A DNA stretch of 64,000 bases from Marisa cornuarietis (taxonomy: Eukaryota > Mollusca > Gastropoda > Architaenioglossa > Ampullariidae). Of this stretch, positions 34,887 through 46,100 are shown one piece after another. Positions within the stretch are counted from its first letter, which is position 1; every line of letters starts with the position of its first letter. Under the pieces are notes generated by a model. The model was not told the DNA's origin. It worked only from the letters and a program-made list of their open reading frames with translations, and searched no databases. The translations under genes and the position numbers were made by a program. Location: NCBI GenBank assembly GCA_004794655.1, contig SMMW01000612.1, positions 18,501 through 82,500 of the forward strand, read 5' to 3'.

Positions 34887-35930
34887 ATGAACAACATGGA
34901 GAGTAACTCAACTACGGACATGGTATCTTCTGTAACAAATGTAACGAATGCAGGCAACGATTTCTACGATGCCACATGTCAGGAAATACGACAGATAGTA
35001 GAAACAGTTTTCTATGGTGGTCTAACAACACTCGTGTGTCTCATTGGAATCCCAGGAAACATCATCAACTGCCTGGTGTTCAGGCGACAGGGACTACAAG
35101 ACCGCATGAACTTGTGTCTCTTCTCTCTCGCGCTGAATGATGTATGTTTGCTGATATGCTCCTTTACAATAATCTTAATGAGGTCATTTATAACTCTGTA
35201 TGACACAGCTCTCGGCGATGAATATTTTTTAAAGTCTGCGAGGGCTTTGTCTTTCACCGTTTGTGCTCGAGCGACTTCTTGCATTATTAGCGCCGTGATT
35301 GCGGTGGAGAGATGTGTTTGTGTTGTCTTTCCACTCAACGCCGCTACTTGCATACGAACAAAATCTTTGGGAGTTTTATTGGGTATATGCTTTCTCCTCT
35401 TCTTTACTATATCCCTTTTATACACTTTTTCATATCAGCTTCAATCCTCAATAATGCTAGGAAAAACGCAGTGGTCATTTGGTCCTACACTATTCTATAA
35501 ACAGAATACTGCAATAATCAGAATATTAGATTCCATTTTTCTTGAAACAGTTGTACGCATTGTTAGCTTTGTGATAGTGTGTGTCAGTACCGCTGTGACT
35601 GTACACAAGCTGAGAGCAGCGAGGACGTGGAGACAAAAGTCGTCGTTAACATCCGGTAACATCAGCAGCCAACAGGCGGCTCTCACCTCCATGTTAGTCG
35701 TCGTCTCCATCATCTACATTACGACATTATTGCCAGCGGTGGCGTTCCAAATTGCTCAACTATTTCTACAAGACGAGCTTTTTAATCCTCGATTATTTAT
35801 TACTAATATGACAGTGAGCGCTGCAGTCTATCCATTTCAACAGATTAACAGTTGTGTTCATATTTTTGTTTTTTATCTTCGGTCTCAACGCTTTCGCGAG
35901 AGCTTCAAAATAATTTTTCACAGAAGTTAA
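34887..35930 (+). CDS. Rhodopsin-like GPCR, candidate chemosensory receptor (complete)
   Basis: A single exon of 347 codons starting MNNMESNSTTD. The N-terminus has several N-x-S/T sites. TM1 has GIPGNIIN, and TM2 reads SLALNDVCLL with the conserved Asp. The TM3 end is AVERCVCVVFPL. TM5 to TM6 is the array-wide block TAVTVHKLRAARTWRQ...SSQQAALTSMLVVVSII. TM7 reads INSCVHIFVFYLRSQRFRE. It uniquely has FRRQGL where others have FWRQGL in the first intracellular loop, and KSSLTSGN instead of TTSTSGN in loop 3. No loop-2 Cys is seen. A cell-surface G-protein-coupled receptor is expected; the chemosensory role is inferred. Confidence 0.85.
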   Translation: MNNMESNSTTDMVSSVTNVTNAGNDFYDATCQEIRQIVETVFYGGLTTLVCLIGIPGNIINCLVFRRQGLQDRMNLCLFSLALNDVCLLICSFTIILMRSFITLYDTALGDEYFLKSARALSFTVCARATSCIISAVIAVERCVCVVFPLNAATCIRTKSLGVLLGICFLLFFTISLLYTFSYQLQSSIMLGKTQWSFGPTLFYKQNTAIIRILDSIFLETVVRIVSFVIVCVSTAVTVHKLRAARTWRQKSSLTSGNISSQQAALTSMLVVVSIIYITTLLPAVAFQIAQLFLQDELFNPRLFITNMTVSAAVYPFQQINSCVHIFVFYLRSQRFRESFKIIFHRS

Positions 35931-36480
35931 AACTGTAGTTTAGAAAAAAACAAAATTGGTTTTCATCATCCGGATGAATAGGGCCATGGCTATTTCTAAA
36001 GGTAGACGAGCATCGCACTCGAGGTAAAACAAGCTGCGCCTCTTTCGGGCATAGGAAATTGCATAAAAAACAATCCCCTCGGATCGAGAAAGTTTCTGTA
36101 GGTTTCTCGAAACTTCTAGACACTTTTCGTGTACATTTCTACATATTTCAATGTGTATATATGCCAGTGGAAGGTAAAAGTTAGCAAAGAACCTTCGCGC
36201 TTGGTTGGAGAGGTCTGTGCCAGTGGGTAGAGAGATGGGAGTCTTCCCCAAGGATGTGATTGTGGTTTGCTGTGTGATTAGCCTGGTGCAGCTCAGTTGG
36301 CTTAACTGACTTTTTGTCTTTATGCATAATATTCACGTGCATATTTCTCCTAACGATTTTCAGAAAAATTAACATCACGAAACAATATATTTTTGCTAAA
36401 CGGAAATTTCTGTTTAGAGAATAACGCTAATGTTTAACGTGCCCAACAGTTTCCACGGCGATACTCTAATAAAAGCACAG

Positions 36481-36508
36481 ATTAGCAGAATAAAAGGCAG
36501 AATAAAAC
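36481..36508 (+). promoter_or_regulatory. Shared receptor upstream motif before a relic
   Basis: ATTAGCAGAATAAAAGGC then AGAATAAAAC, with ACTCTAATAAAAGC just before, matches the motif upstream of 46974 and 42500. Only a C-terminal receptor relic follows, so the gene body has been deleted between this site and about 36556. Confidence 0.45.
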
Positions 36509-36555
36509 TACAAGAAGTAAGGAACAGTCTTTCTATCAAGATTGACAACATCAAG

Positions 36556-36827
36556 GGCGTGGCCAGAAATGTCGACCTCGACATCCGGTAACATCAACAG
36601 CCACCAGGCTGCTCTCACCTTCACTCTAGTCGTCGTGGCCATCGTATACATCGCGACATTATTGCCAGCTTTTACTTGGCAGATCATTCTGTTTCTACCA
36701 GACCTGCTTGCCGTGATAGTAAACGCAGAGGTCTATCCACTTGAACGAATTTTTACATTTTTGTTTTTTATTTTCAATGACAACGCTTCCGAGAGACCTT
36801 TTTCAAATTATATGTCACAAAAGTTAG
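36556..36827 (+). pseudogene. GPCR C-terminal relic (loop 3, TM6, TM7)
   Basis: It begins in the third intracellular loop (TSTSGNINSHQAALTFTL), continues through TM6 (VVVAIVYIATLLPAFTW) and loop 3, and reaches TM7. A frameshift near 36777 changes the expected FRSQRFRETF to NDNASERPF. The TM1-TM5 part is absent although the usual upstream motif remains at 36481. Confidence 0.8.
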
Positions 36828-37698
36828 AATTGATTGACATTAGACTTAACAGCCAGTGCAGGGCGGATAGCCGAGTCGCAACTGGCTCATGACTAATAGG
36901 TTGCTTTTTTAAAAAGAAAGTTTGACAAAAAGGGAGAAGACGATATAATGAACTGTCGTCGGCCAGCGCCTTACTTTCCACGCAGACACGGCAAGTGGAG
37001 GCTGAATCATATTTTTTTGAAGTATATTGGATTTTTTGAGTGTTACATTTTTTCCATTATTCTTTACGTATTTATGCATTAATAATTTGTTCATGTTGTT
37101 CCTTTTTTGTGACTATCTGGAGTTGTTTACAGTTTATTTGTACCCTGGGGATATTTGACCCAGGAGTGTTTAGATCGCTCGTTCCCAGAGCCAGCGCCGT
37201 TTTGTATTTTAACGACTGTTCCCGAGTGAAATCGCCTGTGGTTTGGGTTATTTGGTGTGTGGAAGATATATGTGCTTTTTTATTCCTGGACGTTAGTCCC
37301 CAATGATTGTTCTTCTTGAAGTGTAGTGTTTACAGTGGAACATCAGACTTCAGTGCCTATATTTAGTTGAAGCTTCAAAAAACTAATAATAGTCTTCAAG
37401 ATAAACTGTTTTGTTTGGTCTGTTAGGCTGGTGATCACACAAGTAGATCTCTCTACATGAAAAGACACAATGAAAGGTACACACTAGCGTACATAATAAT
37501 AATAATCAATGATCATCGTCACAAACATGAGGAGAAGAAAAAGAAGAAGCGGATGATTTATATAGCGCGTGCCCAAGCTGACAAAGAAGCATGGTTTAAA
37601 GCTACAACTAAATATAGGTTTTCTGGCCTTTTGAATTTGTTGTTTCAAGACCGGACAAATAATATCAGAATAAAATATATAATCATTAAACGTCGACT

Positions 37699-38175
37699 TT
37701 GTTTTCAATTTTAAAGCTTTTTTTAAAGCTCAACCTCACATATAAAATTAGCCGAAACATTTATCGTAAAAAGTACGTTTTTCTGCTTTTTTCCTCTGGC
37801 TGGAAGAGGAAGGCTGTGGCTGAAATTATGAGCAGGCATATCGACGCCATAACGGGGCTTGTGACGAAAGCGGAAGAGATGAGCCAGAGGGCGCTGGCGG
37901 AAGTGGTTAATGTTCGAGATCGAAGGTTACAAGAGGAGATGGTAATTTTGAGACAAAACCATGATCAAGTCAGGTTATTATTACACGTAGGTAACAAACA
38001 CCATGGTAAACTAAACCTCGCGAAGAGACAAAGTTTCGTTGTTATCAGAAGTGATGCAGCAGGGATGGAGAATCAATTATGTTGCTCTACCAGTTCAGTT
38101 ATCTCTCGGTGCAAAATTTGTTTCGTCAGTGTACGTCAGTTTAACACGGTTGAGCATAATATTAAAAAATGTTAA
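37699..38175 (+). pseudogene. 158-codon frame with coiled-coil-like segment, function unknown
   Basis: Residues about 35-90 are helical and heptad-like (AVAEIMSRHIDAITGLVTKA, then RALAEVVNVRDRRLQEEM), resembling the coiled coil that follows B-boxes in TRIM proteins. The same segment exists at about 50770-50960 with an internal stop and frameshift. Nearby RING-like remnants are on the opposite strand, so a single gene would need an inversion. The rest of the frame looks non-coding. I regard it as a decaying fragment. Confidence 0.35.
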
Positions 38176-38254
38176 GAAACACATGACTTGGTGCCTACTG
38201 TGTGGGTGTGTAGTTATGTAAACCTGAACAAAATGAGAAAAACTACGGCTATAC

Positions 38255-38320
38255 CAGAGCTGATGTTAGGACTACTTCAGACACACGCTGCATATTGACG
38301 GACAGCGGCGGGTGAAAATA
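38255..38320 (-). pseudogene. RING-finger start remnant
   Basis: Minus-strand reading PSICSVCLK matches the first Cys pair (CxxC) of the RING-like remnants at 57678-57905 and 58672-58887. A stop codon follows at once, so only the leading edge is left. The preceding Cys, lost in both other copies, is still present here. Confidence 0.45.
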
Positions 38321-39619
38321 AGGAAAAGCAGCAAAATATTGTACACAACACACCATCGTGTCTTAGACTTACTTAAAGTGATCTTACCGATGCAAAATGC
38401 TGACCGTTATTTCGAGTTTTATCAACGATGTCCATCAAAATTTGTCACTTGCCAGAGAAAGATTCTGGCTTCAGCCTGTGTCTGCTGGGGTAGCATCGAG
38501 TCAATGAGTCTTTTATCAAGGTTAGATGCTAAACCGTTTCAAATGAAAATATACGAAAATGTTGTTGCTTTCTCCACTATATTACAGAGTATTGTTTTGA
38601 AAATCAGTACAGCTATAGCTCAAATCTGTAGTAAGCACAGCTCCAAAAGTCCGTCATAGAGAAGAGATTGAAACATAGAAAAGTACTCGACGGTGTCAAC
38701 TATTAAAAGGTTTTGCACGACTGTGTGCGATGTCTTAAAACGAACTAAATCCTAAAATTTAAATTAATATGTGGCACTAAAGCGCGTTACTCTTTAAGAC
38801 ATGAAGTACAATGTTCCCGTCACTTTTGCAAACACTCTTTTATGTAAAACTAATATGCTTTCTTTTCCTTTAAATTAGATTCCATTAACTTACAGAAAAT
38901 TAAAAGGTAGGATATATAAATAGTATAGTAATTATTTCGGACATTTGAAAACTGAAATTATCGTCATAAGAACAGTAAACCTTGACTGGCTGTTTTGCAC
39001 TCATGTCACCCCCATAACTGTTGAGCGAGTTTACATAAAGTTGGTTAAGTAGAAATAAAAAATGTTAGCCTTACTTGTAGTTGTCCCTATCATGTGTCAT
39101 TATACTTTCTGCCATTAGCTAAACGTGAATGTGGCAGGAAAATCTCCGACATGTAGGCAAACATCAATCACGCGTATACAGCCAAAGGCCATTTAGAAAG
39201 TTCTTGACTAGTCTTTTAGAGAGCAATTGCTTAATGCAGACAAAGAGAGCCAAGTGAGGACAATAGAGACACCATCGTCTGAGACAGAAGATCACGTTGC
39301 GACGATTGGATTATAATGAAATGTCTCTTCTAATTGCCCAATAGTACACAAAGGCCGGTTAATATTGTTTGTGCAAAAACTTTGTCAACTCCAGACAAGT
39401 TTCAACGTTGCAATGTCGTGTGTGTTAGGTCTGTCTGTAAGCTAAGTGAATCTGGTCTGAAGTTATTTTTGAGAAAAGTTTCCAATAGCTCTGGAAAACA
39501 GGATAGATAATCAAATTAAAACCCATAATTATTCCGCACATATTTAGCATAAAAAATGTAAAGATCCTCCCATAACTTTTAAGGTTGTTGGAGAGTGATG
39601 TGTTAGAGACCCCACTTTT

Positions 39620-39780
39620 CTCAGGTACATGAGGGTGGTGACCATCTCCTCTCCCTCGCTGCCTTACCTTCCCCAACCCTCAATGGATTCAGGTACCCAT
39701 TCCCGTCAGCTGGGTCGACTGGGGGAAGTTTGCTGCGCTTATCGGGAATTGAACTAGCGCGCTCTCAGTAATCTTATGAA
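39620..39780 (+). repeat. Possible SINE-like fragment
   Basis: GGTACCCATTCCCGTCAGCT and GGGTCGACTGGGGGAAG are followed by CGGGAATTGAACTAGCGCG, which resembles an inverted tRNA B-box (GGGATTCGAACC type). This order is common in SINE-like repeats of marine invertebrates. No A-box or poly-A tail was identified. Confidence 0.35.
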
Positions 39781-39958
39781 ACAAAACTCCAGCAAAGAAG
39801 AGGACGTTGATGAGAAAAAATGTACACTATATCTTTCTATTAGCTACCGGCTGCCTGGATGTCTCGTAACTACTGTGAAAACATATGCGACTAACAACTG
39901 TACACCTTCCGTAAACATTTCTGCCTGAGACATTTGAAGACTGACTTTTATACAGCGA

Positions 39959-39990
39959 GGTACACACACACACATAAAACACACACACAC

Positions 39991-40038
<48 letters not shown>

Positions 40039-40379
40039 CGTATGTAACGACAGAATAACCTTGAGTTATCAAGCATAATGTAACTTTTATGCTTGCACTA
40101 AACAAAATCTATGCTTGTGAGTGCAACACTTTTTAAGAGATGGTAGTTTGACTTGTTTAATTTAGCAGGTTTTCAAATCCGACTCCACCCAAGAGTGCCA
40201 GGTAAAAGCAGTCGGGTACGTTTGTTTATTGGGCGTGTATCCGACACGATATTAAAAATAACCGTGTTGTTGGATTTGCTGGCGCTGCGTAATTTCAGTT
40301 TTAGCCATTCTGTCAATCCACATAAAAATACTGGATAAAAGCTATTTTTGATTAAACCATATGTGCATGTGTGTATGTG

Positions 40380-40439
<60 letters not shown>

Positions 40440-40442
40440 CGA
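39959..40442 (+). repeat. (CA)n and (GT)n microsatellite pair
   Basis: A (CA)n tract at 39959-40037 and a (GT)n tract at 40369-40439 lie about 330 bp apart. The duplicate unit has the same pair at 53249-53310 and 53655-53720. Reading frames through them (poly Val-Cys, poly Thr-His) are artefacts. Confidence 0.9.
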
Positions 40443-40676
40443 TTTTTGAGAGGACCAGAGTTTAATGTTAAAATGTTTGTAAACTAAAAACAAAACGTAA
40501 AATGTCTGCTTTTAAAATGTTCCATGTAAATATGAACCTCAAAATTTTGTTATCCAAAATTGTTTATCAAACGATTTTTATAATTATAAAAAAGTTATAT
40601 ATTTTCTTTTAATAATGGAACGTATTTTATAAGGCTAGATGTAGTTAATGTAACCTATAAAATATTTTTAATGCAA

Positions 40677-40710
40677 TGTGTTAATATAAATTCTAACGCG
40701 AAATAAGAAC
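40677..40710 (+). promoter_or_regulatory. Shared receptor upstream motif
   Basis: GTGTTAATATAAATTCTAAC followed by GCGAAATAAG lies about 75-100 bp before the ATG at 40781. It is nearly the same as 53973-54000. A second shared element, CAAGATTGTTT, is at 40739-40749. Together they are candidate core-promoter elements. Confidence 0.45.
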
Positions 40711-40780
40711 CAAAATTTAGATATTTTAGTTCTACAGCCAAGATTGTTTAAAATACGTTTATATTGCTGTTACATTCATA

Positions 40781-41827
40781 ATGAACAACATAGAGAGTAA
40801 CTCATCAACGGACAAGAGGACTTTTGTAACTGATGTATCGTATACGGAGAATGTTGTGTACGACGCCTTAGGCCAGGAGATACAACAGATAGTAGAAACA
40901 GTTTTCTTTGCTGGTCTAACAACACTCGTGTGTCTCATTGGAATCCCAGGAAACATCATCAACTGCCTGGTGTTCTGGCGACAGGGACTACAAGACCGCA
41001 TGAACTTGTGTCTCTTCTCTCTCGCGCTGACTGATTGCTTTTACTTGTTGTTTTCTTTTTCAATATTGTCTGTGTCGTCATTAATATCTTTGTATAACTC
41101 AGCTCTAGGCGAGGATCATTATGTAAAGACTTGGACCTATGCAGCCTGGTTAGTCATACCTCTTCGAGCGATCTATTGCTTTATTTGCGCCGTAGTAGCA
41201 GTGGAGAGATGTGTTTGTGTTGTCTACCCACTCAGCGCCATAACTTTTTTGCGAACAAGAACGTTGGGAGCTTTACTGGGTACCTTCTTTCTCATCGTTT
41301 TTAGTATTAGCCTTTTCTACATCTTTTCATATTGGCCTCAATTCTCAAAGGTGCAGGGGAAAGCACATTGGTCAATTAGTCCTACAATATTCTATAAAGC
41401 GAATAGAACAATGATCAGAATATTAGTTTACATCTTTCTTGAAACAGTTGTACCCATCGCTAGCTTTGTGATAGTGTGTGTCAGTACCGCTGTGACTGTA
41501 CACAAGCTGAGAGCAGCGAGGACGTGGAGACAACAGACGACCTCGACATCCGGTAACATCAGCAGCCAACAGGCGGCTCTCACCTCCATGTTAGTTGTCA
41601 TCGCTATCATCTACATCACGACATATTTGCCAGCAGTCACGTGGCAAATCACTGGTTTATTTGTACTAGACGGGAGTACTAACTCTCCAGTTTACACCAC
41701 TTATGTGACAGTGGGCGCAGCGGTCTTTCCATTGAAACACATCAACAGTTGTCTTCATATTTTTGTTTATTATTTTCGCTCGCAACGCTTCCGTGCAACC
41801 TTTAAAATAATATTTAAAACTGAATAG
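40781..41827 (+). CDS. Rhodopsin-like GPCR, candidate chemosensory receptor (complete)
   Basis: A single exon of 348 codons. Approximate layout: extracellular N-terminus 1-38 with an NSS glycosylation site; TM1 39-62 (N59); TM2 76-100 (D85); TM3 117-140 ending VERCVCVVYP (E142, R143); TM4 162-183; TM5 213-237; TM6 265-288; TM7 311-331 with INSCLHIFVYY; short tail with RSQRFRATFKIIF. There is no Cys near TM3 or in loop 2 for the standard disulfide, no TM4 Trp and no NPxxY, as in its paralogues. Upstream are the shared motifs at 40677 and 40739. The nearest relative is the deleted copy at 54089. The ligand is unknown. Confidence 0.85.
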   Translation: MNNIESNSSTDKRTFVTDVSYTENVVYDALGQEIQQIVETVFFAGLTTLVCLIGIPGNIINCLVFWRQGLQDRMNLCLFSLALTDCFYLLFSFSILSVSSLISLYNSALGEDHYVKTWTYAAWLVIPLRAIYCFICAVVAVERCVCVVYPLSAITFLRTRTLGALLGTFFLIVFSISLFYIFSYWPQFSKVQGKAHWSISPTIFYKANRTMIRILVYIFLETVVPIASFVIVCVSTAVTVHKLRAARTWRQQTTSTSGNISSQQAALTSMLVVIAIIYITTYLPAVTWQITGLFVLDGSTNSPVYTTYVTVGAAVFPLKHINSCLHIFVYYFRSQRFRATFKIIFKTE

Positions 41828-42360
41828 AAAGAGCACTATCGTTTAATTTAATTTTATTTCAGTGCGTTTTATAACTTGGCATCGTTTCTGTGATATAAAG
41901 TGGTATTATTTCTAATTATGTAATTAACTTGTCAGTTGTTTCCATGAGGTAAATATATATTTAATTAACCATGATGATTACCCTAAGCATTGATGTTAAA
42001 TGAAAGTAACAGAGGATAAACCAATGCACTAACATCCCATTACCCTTATTATTGCATTGCACATAATCTATCAGCGATGGTTACTTCCCTACAGAAATCA
42101 TGGACGCTTTTCTGTGGATGATTAATATTTAGCGTACACGATACAAAAGCTTGTTAGACTTTGTTTTACTTATGTACAATACACTTGCATTAATTTTGTA
42201 GACAAAATTTCTTTGCAGCTTTTTAAAATCCCTACTCTAATCGCCAAATGGATTTCAGAAATATCATGATCACAACACTATAATTTTTTCCTAGAGATAT
42301 CTTTGTGTTTTCAAAGTAGTGCTAATATTTCATAAGCCGGATTGAACAGTTTTCAAGGAG

Positions 42361-42408
42361 TTACTTAAATATAAACTCAGATCAGAAGAATATCAGGCAG
42401 AATAAAAC
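42361..42408 (+). promoter_or_regulatory. Shared receptor upstream motif
   Basis: TTACTTAAATATAAACTCAG, then AGAATATCAGGCAGAATAAA, lies 92-139 bp before the ATG at 42500. It closely matches 46854-46902. The gene behind it is truncated, so promoter and coding part have decayed at different rates. Confidence 0.45.
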
Positions 42409-42499
42409 AACAAAAACTCAAAAATATTAACATTGCCGCAAAGATTATTTCGTATGTATTTGAAACATTTATAAAATATTGTCTTTTGTTATATTTCTC

Positions 42500-42847
42500 A
42501 TGAACAGCTCAGAGAGTGAGACAATAACGGTCAATTTTACAACAGATGTGCTGATTATGAAAAACGTTTTCTACTATGCCAGAAGCATGGAGATACGACA
42601 GATAGTAGAAACAGTTATGTTTGCTAGTCTAACAACTCTCGTGTGTCTCATTGGAATCCCAGGAAACATCATCAACTGCCTGGTGTTCTGGCGACAGGGA
42701 CTACAAGACCGCATGAACTTGTGTCTCTTCTCTCTCGCACTGACTGATGGCTTTTACTTCTTTTCTTTCTTCACCATTTCCTCTATTAAGTCATTTATTA
42801 CTTTGTGTGACACAGTTCTAGGGGAGGAATATTATGTTAAACTATGA
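42500..42847 (+). pseudogene. 3'-truncated GPCR (N-terminus to start of TM3)
   Basis: It starts MNSSESETITVNFTTD at 42500, matching the start used by the gene at 46974. TM1 (GIPGNIIN) and TM2 (SLALTDGFYFF) are perfect, then the frame stops right after GEEYYVKL at 42845-42847. Similarity to the family ends at this point and the following sequence is unrelated, so TM3-TM7 were lost by deletion or by replacement. A 115-residue product could not be a working receptor. The TM1-TM2 nucleotides are still identical to those of intact copies. Confidence 0.8.
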
Positions 42848-45759
42848 TCATTTTCGGTGCGATTCGCTTACTTTGCTAGCAGATAATTAATTAACGGATG
42901 GTTGTTGGAGGTTGAAGTTTACTAAGTATGAAGAAAAGAAGAAAACAAGAAAAATACACAAATGAAAAGTCAGTTAAAAAAACGATTCCTACATCCAGAT
43001 TACTTTAAATAAATAAAAATTCCTACCCTTTGAATCCTGCCTTTCTGAAAATCTAGAACAAAACCTAAAGCCCTACTCAACAAATTCGCTCTAAACAATT
43101 CCTACTCGCCCTACTCCACAAATTCATCTTTCTAATCCCTACCCTACACATTGTTTTATCTTCCTCAACCTCTCCCTTCTCCTACCTGACTACTAACTCC
43201 TTGCTCGCGCTCTCCCTCATGTCATTTCGTTCATTTTTTTACATCACTCATACACGTCTTCCGAACAACTGACGTCATTCACGCTCTTTCGTTCTTCCAC
43301 ATTAATCCTTATAAAATTTAAGCTTACTCACGATACAATCAATAACTAATAACAATAATGCCTGACAGTTTCCATCGTATATGTCTGCCGTATCTGCAAA
43401 TAACGCGAACCATTCGATTGTTTGTTAATCCATTGCTTACGCAAGGCTGAGAGGCCGTTACCATCGCTGGTACCATGAATTTACTCCCTTTTTCAAAAAA
43501 TTATATAAAATTAACGGAAAGAGATAGACGAACAATTTAAATTGATAATGATAGATCACACTGTGTAAAAAAGAAACGTAGTTACCTTTTGTTTGCTTAA
43601 AAACACATTTTTATGGTATTCCTAACATAAAATGCCATGATAATGAGCAGTCACAAAAACTTTATAAAGGTTTTCCGAGCCCCCCAAAAATAAATAAAAA
43701 CATAAGGGAGGAAACTACTACTGTACTACTACTACTGGAGTATAAAATCAACCATTTCATTGATGGATTTTAGTTTTCACGTGTAAACTTTTTTTTTTTA
43801 ATAATCAGGAACCTTTTGGTTTTAAATCTGTTTACGCAACACCTGATTACAAGCTCGCAAAGATTTGTTTGTTATGTCAGTAGCTCAGTTCCTCTACCGA
43901 CTTAATAGGTACCGTAGGAAACTTAACAGATGCTGTAACTACTGTTCAACATCGTGACTTCCATCATTAGCTGAAAACAAGAGAACGAGTTTTCATTCAA
44001 TCTCTCGTTAGCCAATGCGTTTGTCAACCCTAACAAAATTGTATGTAAATTGTTTGTCGAGCGGTAAACTTTCTGACGATTTATGTGCCATGCAATAAAT
44101 ATTTAATAATTGGGATGAGGGCTTGCAATATGCTATTCTTTGTTCTTTTCAAAAAGACCAGCACTTAGTGCAATGTCAGTATAGTTCATTATCATTTTAT
44201 TCACCTTAAGGCCATCGAAATTGTTAGTCCTTATGTTGTCAGGTTATTCTTTTTACACAGTGCAGTCAATAAAGATGTACAAAGTAAACCGGTTTTTCTT
44301 GCTCTGCAGGCCTGAAAGGACATGTCTTCCTAAAATGATAGTAAACATATTCATGTACCGGGGAGCAGAGCACTTCGTAAACTTGCGGGACAATATTTAA
44401 CAAGATGCAAAGGTTACATCCTCAGTGAACATCATATTTCTGTTAGAGTTCCTCTTCATAACAGAGACAAGTCACAGAAACGTTGTACTCAATATTTTGT
44501 ATACACCAAAGTCAGTATACGAACATATTCAAAGATTACTTTAATGACCTCGGGATACAGCGATGGTTGGTTATAGTTTATTATAATTGTTTTCTTACAT
44601 CGCTTTTCAGTGATGGCTTTCTGTTTAAAAAATTTGAGTGCTGTGTTATTATTGATTTTCAGCCACACTATTAAAGTAGATCTAACTGTCAAATTATACT
44701 AACCGCGGGTGCTGGATATATATAAAAAGATATATATAAAATACTGGTTAATTAGAGAGGATAAACCAGTATACACCATTATCACTTTGTATTACATGAG
44801 CATTTCTATAATTCCACAACGTTGTACCTATATTGATATACATAATACTAATACCTTTTTCCAGAACATGATCCTGTTTTTTTGTAATTTTCTTATTATT
44901 TTTATGAATAGTAGTAGTATTAAAAGTAGTAGTAGTTTAAGTACTAATATTAGTAATGCAGTAGGTAGTGAGCACACTATAGAAATTCATCCGATTTTAT
45001 GTTTTTCTGACTACCTGGAAAGTGGTAATCGTGGACAAGAGGAAGGTCCTACTTCATTTTCCATAAGCACTTAATAATGTTAGTGAAGGGGACAAAATTA
45101 CATAAGTAAACCTGTCTTAAAGTTTGGAATTCCGATATATGTCAACAGATCATTACAGTGTAGGGATTTAAACCTCCAGTTAAATAGTTGATGGTATATT
45201 ATTAGCCGACAGCGTTTCCAGAGAGGTAAGAACCCTTGATGATGATGATCTCCAACCCCACCCACTATCAAACGCTACTCACTTTTTTCAAGACATTTCA
45301 TTGCTTTAGGAGGACGTCAAAAGAATAAAAATGAGCGGCTCTTTTTTTCGCTATTTAGAGAGAAATATTCGTTTTTTTAAGACATTAGGCTTAAAGCTTA
45401 TGATTAGAGGATGTCCTATGTCGTTTCTGATGTAAAATGGTAACCAAAATGATTAAGGCAACTGAATAACTCTTCCCCCAATTACTCGTGACAATGAAAC
45501 GAAACCTTTTGTTTACTTTTCATGGACGGCTGATATTGCTGATATCAATTATAACTGTTTTCCAGATATTTTTACATTTTTACACTCTCATTTTTGTGGG
45601 GTCTTTGAAATATTTTTTTTTTAATTTGTGTTTCTAGCGTGTGGGTTTCTCTTAATGTGTGTTGTACGGTACGGATTTTTGAAAGAACCTTTTGGTTAGA
45701 ACCTATGTGTTTCTTATAAAGTAAATTAAAATGTTAGTAAAGGACACAAACAAACACAC
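42848..45759. other. Intergenic spacer with old receptor-flank duplications
   Basis: No supportable gene. The part 44700-45080 resembles 49740-50110 (shared CATAATAC...CCAGAACATG and GATTTTATGTTTTT.CGACTACCT blocks), and 45120-45230 resembles 31130-31260. The stretch 43030-43250 is rich in CCTAC and CTCC but shows no gene. Confidence 0.45.
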
Positions 45760-46100
45760 AAACAACAACAACACACACAGCCTAGAGGCGCTAACTCACT
45801 TGTTTCAGCTATCAATGTGACGTACACAGTTATCAGATGTGACATCGCACAGTCATCAGTTTGGATGGGATCTGACCTGTGTTCATGCACTCACTACATG
45901 ACCAGGCGTGGCTAGGAACTAAGCAACTATGGTCCCCACCACTCTGCCTTCCCCGCCGCATCTCTGCTTGTTAACATCTGCAGCACTTACTGACATGTTA
46001 TACTTGACAGCAAATGACTACACTCAATGCTTTTAAAGAAACTTAAGGATGTAAAAAGATATAAGTAAAAAGCCGTAAATATAAAAACATTGCTTTTTGT
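45760..46100 (+). repeat. Receptor upstream module, copy 2
   Basis: CACACAGCCTAGAGGCGCTA then ACTCAC, followed by GGGATCTGACCTGTGTTCATG and AGGCGTGGCTAG, parallels 33720-33900 and 61858-62200. It precedes the receptor at 46974. Confidence 0.55.

Larger units (their letters stand above)
37592..41990 (+). repeat. Receptor duplication unit Y, copy 1
   Basis: Colinear with 50589-55090. Shared landmarks in order are the GACAAATAATAT block, the AAAATTAGCCGAAA block, the GTGCCTACTGTGTGGGTGTG block, the (CA)n and (GT)n pair, GGGCGTGTA.CCGACACGAT, and the receptor with its 3' flank. Partial copies follow at 56750-58080 and 58140-58920. Embedded are weak remains of a RING/TRIM-type gene. Confidence 0.8.

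Noticed and set aside
35012..35425. 137-codon frame opposite the receptor at 34887
   Set aside because: Antisense shadow of conserved TM1-TM4 coding sequence; equivalent fragments lie opposite the other receptors.
36270..36330. tRNA A-box-like GGTGCAGCTCAGTTGG, considered as a tRNA or SINE head
   Set aside because: No B-box at the proper distance and no acceptor stem could be drawn.
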